Source: Haloparvum alkalitolerans (GTDB taxonomy: Archaea > Halobacteriota > Halobacteria > Halobacteriales > Haloferacaceae). From it: a stretch of DNA of 64,000 nucleotides. The position numbers and the translations under genes are program-made. How positions within the stretch are numbered: the first letter of the stretch is position 1; each line of letters opens with the position of its first letter. Where the stretch lies: the NCBI RefSeq assembly GCF_050122995.1, contig NZ_JBNLIA010000005.1:62001-126000 (forward strand). The letters are read 5' to 3'. Shown in pieces: positions 59,910-64,000 of the stretch. The notes beneath the pieces were generated by a model. The model was given only the letters and a program-made list of their open reading frames with translations, had not been told where the DNA came from and did not search any database.

Positions 59910-61142
59910 TCAGTCGGCCCGGACCGCGTCGGGCGCCGGGCTGGAGTCCCAGTCGGTGAGCCAGAGCACGCCGAGCCCGACCGTGACGACCGCGAGGAAG
60001 CCGGCCCAGATGAGGAGCGTCGTGCTCCGACCGAACGCGTCGATCAGGGGCGTGGGGACGAACGGCGAGATCGCGAAGCCGAGATACATGGTCGTCGTCA
60101 CACCGCTGAGAGCGCGGCCGCGGTACTCCTCGTTCACGATCGCCGCCACCCAGTCGTTGATCGTCGGGAGCAGGAACCCCATCCCGCCGGCCGCGACGAG
60201 GATGCCGCCGAGGACGACCGCGAAGACGTCCGTCGCGCTGATGATGGCGTAGCCGACCGACGCGATCCCGAACGCGATCATCAGGATCGTCGCGTGCTGG
60301 AACCGCCTCCGGAACCGGCCGTACAGCGCCGCGGAGGCGACCCCGGCGACCATCGCGGCCGACAGGGCGACGCCGGTCATCCCGCTGCTGACCCCGATCG
60401 ACTCACGGAGGTAGTACGGCACCTCGATCTGGATCAGGTTGTTCGTCAACATCCCGAAGGTGACGAGGAAGTAGGCGACGAGGAGGATCAGCACCGGCGA
60501 CTCGCGCGCAATGTTGACCGCGGCCTCGATCCGGCCGACCTCGTCGTCGGTGGCGGCCCGGTGCACGTCCGGTTCGGGAAGGTGCCGGATCACCGGCGGG
60601 ACCAGAAGCAGCGCGAGCGCGTAGATGGGGAAGATGAACCGCCAGTTGACCGAGGCGATGGCGCCCCCGAGGAGCGCGGCGACCGCGCCGCCGGCCATCT
60701 GGATCGCCCCGTACCACCCCATCACGGACTCGCGGCGGCTCCCCGAGTAGTAGTCCGAGATGAGCGTCGGCACGGTCACCATCAGCGTGGCGACCGCGAT
60801 CCCGTCGAACACCCGCGTCAGGAGGATCAGGTAGATCGAGTCGAGGAAGAACGCGATACTCGTTCCGAACCCGTAGATCACGATCGACGCGATCAGCACC
60901 GGCTTCCGCCTGTACCGGTCGAGGAGGTAGCCGACGATCGGCGCCACGATCACCACGATCGGGGCCGACATCGTACTGACCATCTGCGCGAGCGTCTCCG
61001 AGTTCGGCAGGTGCGAGAACGTGGTCTGTATCGCCGGGATGGTCGGGTTGATCAGCGCCCCGGAGAACGCAGCCATCACCGGAATGAGCAGCAGCGTAAC
61101 GAGCTGCGGATAGTTGAACGAGGATTGGGTATCGGTAGACAT
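59910..61142 (-). CDS. MFS transporter
   Basis: 410 residues, twelve predicted helices. Loop 2-3 motif GYLLDRYRRKPVL and its second-half counterpart LYGRFRRRFQ mark the major facilitator superfamily. Position between the uronate genes and the IclR regulator suggests a sugar-acid carrier, but drug/H+ antiporter-like members look alike. A 65-codon ORF with a well-placed promoter lies directly upstream (61149-61346). Confidence 0.9.
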   Translation of the reverse strand: MSTDTQSSFNYPQLVTLLLIPVMAAFSGALINPTIPAIQTTFSHLPNSETLAQMVSTMSAPIVVIVAPIVGYLLDRYRRKPVLIASIVIYGFGTSIAFFLDSIYLILLTRVFDGIAVATLMVTVPTLISDYYSGSRRESVMGWYGAIQMAGGAVAALLGGAIASVNWRFIFPIYALALLLVPPVIRHLPEPDVHRAATDDEVGRIEAAVNIARESPVLILLVAYFLVTFGMLTNNLIQIEVPYYLRESIGVSSGMTGVALSAAMVAGVASAALYGRFRRRFQHATILMIAFGIASVGYAIISATDVFAVVLGGILVAAGGMGFLLPTINDWVAAIVNEEYRGRALSGVTTTMYLGFAISPFVPTPLIDAFGRSTTLLIWAGFLAVVTVGLGVLWLTDWDSSPAPDAVRAD

Positions 61143-61569
61143 CGTGTGCTAGTTGAGAGGGGTGTTCGTGCACGTCCGATCGACGGAGCTGACGCCGTCG
61201 GACGCCGGGGTCACGGCGTTGGGTCCGGTCGGCGTGCCGCCGGCGGAGACCGGTCCGCGAACCCGGTTCGGCGGCGAGGCGTCGAACGCCGGTCGGTCGG
61301 TCGAGGAGAGATGCCTATGGTCCCGATGACGGCTCGTGTCGTTCATGTCACGCTCTCTCGTTCATCACTCATCATAATAAATACACGGAATGACTTCGGC
61401 CCCGTGGGCGTAAGTTTCACCGGTGCTGTCGAGCATTATTCGGCCGCGGGGCCCGCGGGAGCCGGGAGACGGCAGCCGCGAGACGGACCGAATTCGTCCA
61501 ATGATATTAGACAGAACATGTAGACAACAATAAAGAACGGTTAACTGCCGGGAGCGTCTATCTTACGTC
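61143..61569. promoter_or_regulatory. Divergent control region, MFS and IclR genes
   Basis: Contains minus-strand TATTTATTATG (61374-61384) facing the MFS gene, and ACAATAAAGAACGG (about 61525-61538) facing the IclR gene. The leader of the MFS transcript would be over 200 bases long and holds the possible 65-codon ORF. Confidence 0.5.
61149..61346 (-). CDS. Possible 65-residue protein upstream of the MFS gene
   Basis: MNDTSRHRDHRHLSSTDRPA begins a 65-residue frame ending 6 bases before the MFS start. TTTATTAT at 28-36 bases before its ATG is where a leaderless haloarchaeal gene would have it. Thr/Ser/Pro-rich with no motif. It is either a true small protein or simply the leader of the MFS message. 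Confidence 0.3.
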   Translation of the reverse strand: MNDTSRHRDHRHLSSTDRPAFDASPPNRVRGPVSAGGTPTGPNAVTPASDGVSSVDRTCTNTPLN

Positions 61570-62352
61570 ATGAGCGAGGACCGAACCGACTCCGGCGGAG
61601 AACAACGGATCAGCTCCGTCGACAACGTGTTCAACATCGTCGAAAAGATGCAGGAGCTGGAGCAGTGCGGCGTCTCCGAACTCGCGGACCACCTCGACGT
61701 TCCCAAGAGCACGGTGCACATCTACCTCAAGACCCTCGAGGACCTCGGATACGTCATCAACGACGGCGGTCGCTACCGGCTGAGCCTACGGTTCCTGCAG
61801 GTCGGCGGGCTCGTCCGCCACAACCGGAACGGCTACCAGGCGGCGCGGTCGGAGGTCGACACCCTCTCCCGAACGACCGGCGAGGTGGGAACCCTCGGGT
61901 ACGAGGAGAACGGGATGCGGGTGCTCGTCTATCGGTCCGAACCGGTCGAGGGAGTCTCGGACAACGCCCCGACCGGCGAGTACACCAGGATGCACTGGAC
62001 CGCGGTCGGCAAGGCGCTCCTCGCACAGCACACGGACGAGGAGGTCCGGGACATCGTCGACCGCTACGGGATCCCCGCGGCCACGGAGCAGACGATCACC
62101 GACCTCGACGAGCTCCTGGCGGAGATGGACCGGGTCCGCGAACAGGGGTACTCGACGGAGGACGAGGAGCGAGTCAGCGGGATCAAGTCGGTCGCCGTCC
62201 CGATCGGCGGCGACGACCCGGACTCGGAGAACATCGCGGTCTCGATCGCCGGCCCGAAACACCGGTTCAGCGACGAGCGCATCGAGGACGAGCTCCTTCC
62301 CGAACTCCGGAACGCCGCGAACGTGATCGAGCTCCAGTCCCGACACTACTGA
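61570..62352 (+). CDS. IclR family transcription regulator (second)
   Basis: 260 residues. Winged helix at about 15-75 (SVDNVFNIVEKMQELEQCGVSELADHLDVPKSTVHIYLKTLEDLGYV) and the IclR effector domain (HWTAVGKALLAQHTDEEVRDIVDRYGIP, VSGIKSVAVPIGG). End of the uronate region; probable regulator of it, comparable to IclR-type pentose regulators of haloarchaea. A palindrome 29 bases past its stop (62381-62400) may be one of its sites. Confidence 0.93.
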   Translation: MSEDRTDSGGEQRISSVDNVFNIVEKMQELEQCGVSELADHLDVPKSTVHIYLKTLEDLGYVINDGGRYRLSLRFLQVGGLVRHNRNGYQAARSEVDTLSRTTGEVGTLGYEENGMRVLVYRSEPVEGVSDNAPTGEYTRMHWTAVGKALLAQHTDEEVRDIVDRYGIPAATEQTITDLDELLAEMDRVREQGYSTEDEERVSGIKSVAVPIGGDDPDSENIAVSIAGPKHRFSDERIEDELLPELRNAANVIELQSRHY

Positions 62353-62718
62353 CGCGGACGCCCCCTTCCGCTCCCTCCCATTACACATATATATTTGTAA
62401 CACCGTGCGAACTGCGTTCGAGATAGTTGAACGACGGGGCTGACGTCGCGTTTCCGACCGGTCGAGCGACCGGAATCCCCCGACGGTCGCCTCTCGAACC
62501 GAGCGCGCGCCGCGTCCACCGCGTCCCCGTGCGCGGCGCATCCACCGAGACGAACCCCTCCCGCGGGAGACGACCGACCGCGGTCGAGAACCGCGGGGAC
62601 GACGGAGGAGGGGACGCGGAGGGGGGCGGCGGAGGGGAGCGGTGGAAGCCGGACTGGGATCTACAAAATTACCAGATTACGTAGTTATATCGAATAATGG
62701 CAGAATTCACAAATGAGA
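62353..62718. other. Intergenic region between IclR and Gdx genes
   Basis: 366 bases: the TTACA-N10-TGTAA palindrome and an ATAGTTGAACG copy near the IclR end, then GC-rich sequence rich in GGCGGAGGGG-type repeats, then an AT-rich stretch (62664-62715) just past the stop of the minus-strand SMR gene. No gene seen. Confidence 0.55.
62381..62400. promoter_or_regulatory. Near-perfect 20-base palindrome TTACA-N10-TGTAA
   Basis: TTACACATATATATTTGTAA matches its reverse complement at 18 of 20 bases. Only 28 bases after the IclR stop, with an ATAGTTGAACG box at 62423-62433. The AT core could also act as a TATA element. Confidence 0.5.
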
Positions 62719-63042
62719 TCAGTGGCCGCCGGAGACGGCGTGGAGACCGACGATCCCGAAGACGATCACGGAGATGAACAGCAGTCGGGCGCCCGTCGCC
62801 GGCTCGTCGAAGAGGACGATACCGAGCGTCGCGGTCCCGACGGCACCGATTCCGGTCCACACGGCGTACGCGGTCCCGATCGGCAGGTCTTGGACCGCCC
62901 TGGCCAGCAGCACCATGCTGATGAGGAGCGAGGCGGCCGTTGCGACGGTCGGTACCGGCTCCGTGAGGCCGTCGGAGTACTCCAGCCCGATCGCCCAGGC
63001 GATCTCGAACAGACCGGCGACGAAGAGGACGAGCCACGACAT
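62719..63042 (-). CDS. SMR family exporter, Gdx/SugE (guanidinium) type
   Basis: 107 residues, four helices. E13 in the first helix (AGLFEIAWAIGLEYSDG) and the GTAYAVWTGIGAVGT motif match the Gdx subgroup, which exports guanidinium, rather than EmrE-type drug exporters. Works as an antiparallel dimer exchanging protons. CGAAAGCTATAGCC upstream is a good BRE/TATA pair for a leaderless message. No guanidine riboswitch is apparent. Confidence 0.9.
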   Translation of the reverse strand: MSWLVLFVAGLFEIAWAIGLEYSDGLTEPVPTVATAASLLISMVLLARAVQDLPIGTAYAVWTGIGAVGTATLGIVLFDEPATGARLLFISVIVFGIVGLHAVSGGH

Positions 63043-63569
63043 CGTGTCGGATTACCCCGATCGGCCGGCTATAGCTTTCGGTCCCGCGGAGTCGACCGAC
63101 GACTCGAACGCCGCGAGACGAGACCGGCCGGATCCACACGCGTGCGCCGGAGGCCGGACGTGCGGCCGTCACCGGACTCCCCGAACCCGAACTCCCCGAA
63201 CCCCGACCGAAACCGACCTCTCCGGGAACCGTATCCTCGACTCTTTTCTGATCCACATACTGTTATTATTTCTGGTAGGTTTGTTCAACGGACAGGGATC
63301 GTCGTCCGCGACCGGGCCGGCGAGAGGCCCGAGTTCGAGTGCCCGAGTTGATCGAATCGCGCGCGAGCCGGGTGCGCGGCGGGCGCGGAGTGAACCGATC
63401 CGACGGTCGACACCGCGGCCGGACGGGGGAAGCGCCGCGCGGACCGCCCGGACCGCGCGGATCGGCCGTCAGCGGTCCGGAAACCGGGGGGCAAACGGAG
63501 TTAAACCGACCAAACTCGGGTGGACGATGTCGACTTTATAACCCTCCGAGGGCCCGTGGTTCGAACACG
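63043..63569. other. Intergenic region before the DUF4382 gene
   Basis: About 530 bases between divergent genes: the Gdx promoter at its left end, an AT-rich patch around 63250-63290, and TTTATA (63535-63540) serving the DUF4382 gene with a short leader. Nothing else recognised. Confidence 0.5.
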
Positions 63570-64000
63570 ATGCACGACTCAGGAACGACGGACGGCGAGG
63601 AGCGGAACAGTGCGGGAGCGACGGACGCGGTGGGGCGCCGCCGGTTCGTCGCGCTCGGGGCGGGCGCGAGCGCGACGCTTCTGGCCGGCTGCTCGGGCGC
63701 GACCGACTCGGACGGAACGACCGCGGACGGAGACGGGACCGGCGACGGCTCGACCACCGAGTCGGGGTCGGACGGGTCGACGACCGTGGGGAGCTTCCGG
63801 CTGCTCGTCAGCGACCAGCCCGCCGACATCGGCGATTTCGAGGAACTGAACGTGACCCTCGATCACGCCCGCGTGTTCCGCGGCGAGGGGGACGACGAAG
63901 GGGACGATGAGGAGACCGAGGACGAGTCGGAGACCGAAGACGGGGCCGAAAGCGGGACCGAAACCGCGGAGTCGACGGAGACGACGACCGAGACGGCGAC
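63570..64000 (+). CDS. DUF4382 domain lipoprotein (cut by window edge)
   Basis: 143 residues visible, C-terminus beyond the window. Tat motif GRRRF (22-26) and lipobox cysteine C41 predict a lipid-anchored exported protein; after a Ser/Thr/Asp/Gly linker the segment GSFRLLVSDQPADIGDFEELNVTLDHARVF is the start of DUF4382. A Glu/Asp/Thr-rich low-complexity insert follows. Function unknown; likely surface protein. Confidence 0.85.
   Translation, partial: MHDSGTTDGEERNSAGATDAVGRRRFVALGAGASATLLAGCSGATDSDGTTADGDGTGDGSTTESGSDGSTTVGSFRLLVSDQPADIGDFEELNVTLDHARVFRGEGDDEGDDEETEDESETEDGAESGTETAESTETTTETA

Overview
The window reads as a chromosomal or large-replicon segment of a halophilic archaeon (class Halobacteria). 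The evidence is strongly GC-rich coding DNA, very acidic deduced proteins, twin-arginine lipoprotein signals on secreted proteins, TATA boxes about 27 bases upstream of start codons with leaderless translation, a TFB initiation factor, and several regulators ending in the bacterio-opsin-activator (HTH_10) helix-turn-helix. I cannot fix the genus from this stretch. No rRNA, tRNA or CRISPR array was seen.

Layout. 1-2911: tail of an MFS transporter, an HTH_10 regulator, copper nitrite reductase (nirK) and a ferritin-like protein. 3383-13940: a sugar or sugar-derivative locus with RidA, a CBM9-like protein, an SDR, an enolase-superfamily dehydratase, an unknown TIM-barrel-like protein, a complete ABC importer (binding protein, two permeases, ATPase), a creatininase-family hydrolase and a divergent IclR regulator. 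14750-18603: an anaerobic/denitrification accessory island with a polytopic haem-copper-oxidase-like protein, three DUF2249 proteins, a cupin and a MIP18/CIAO2-like protein, tied together by a palindrome CGAA-N4-TTCG placed 38-40 bases from each start. 18767-36430: housekeeping and signalling genes (LUD protein, malate:quinone oxidoreductase, sensor kinases, TFB, HD phosphohydrolase, DICT protein, RND exporter with an S-layer-like partner and a TrmB regulator, fasciclin protein, rubrerythrin-like zinc ribbon plus glutamate dehydrogenase). 36548-41887: two large divergent sensor proteins. 42653-62352: a hexuronate utilisation region with a second complete ABC importer, UxaC, an SDR fitting fructuronate reductase, two mannonate-dehydratase family proteins, a family 2 glycosidase with a glucuronidase-type N-x-K motif, a lactonase-like propeller, a uronate-dehydrogenase-like protein, a DapA-family lyase, an aldehyde dehydrogenase, a UspA protein, an MFS transporter and a second IclR regulator. 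62719-64000: a Gdx/SugE-type SMR exporter and the start of a DUF4382 lipoprotein.

How it fits together. The hexuronate region appears to encode release of glucuronate from glucuronides (family 2 enzyme), uptake (ABC and/or MFS), an isomerase route (UxaC, SDR reductase, mannonate dehydratase to 2-keto-3-deoxygluconate) and components of an oxidative route (uronate dehydrogenase, lactonase, DapA-type lyase, semialdehyde dehydrogenase), under one IclR regulator. The denitrification-related genes look like one regulon controlled by a NarO/DmsR-type factor through the shared palindrome. Several genes too short for routine calling were found: a 48-residue zinc ribbon (17021-17167), a 47-residue rubrerythrin-like protein overlapping gdh, and two weaker candidate leader ORFs.
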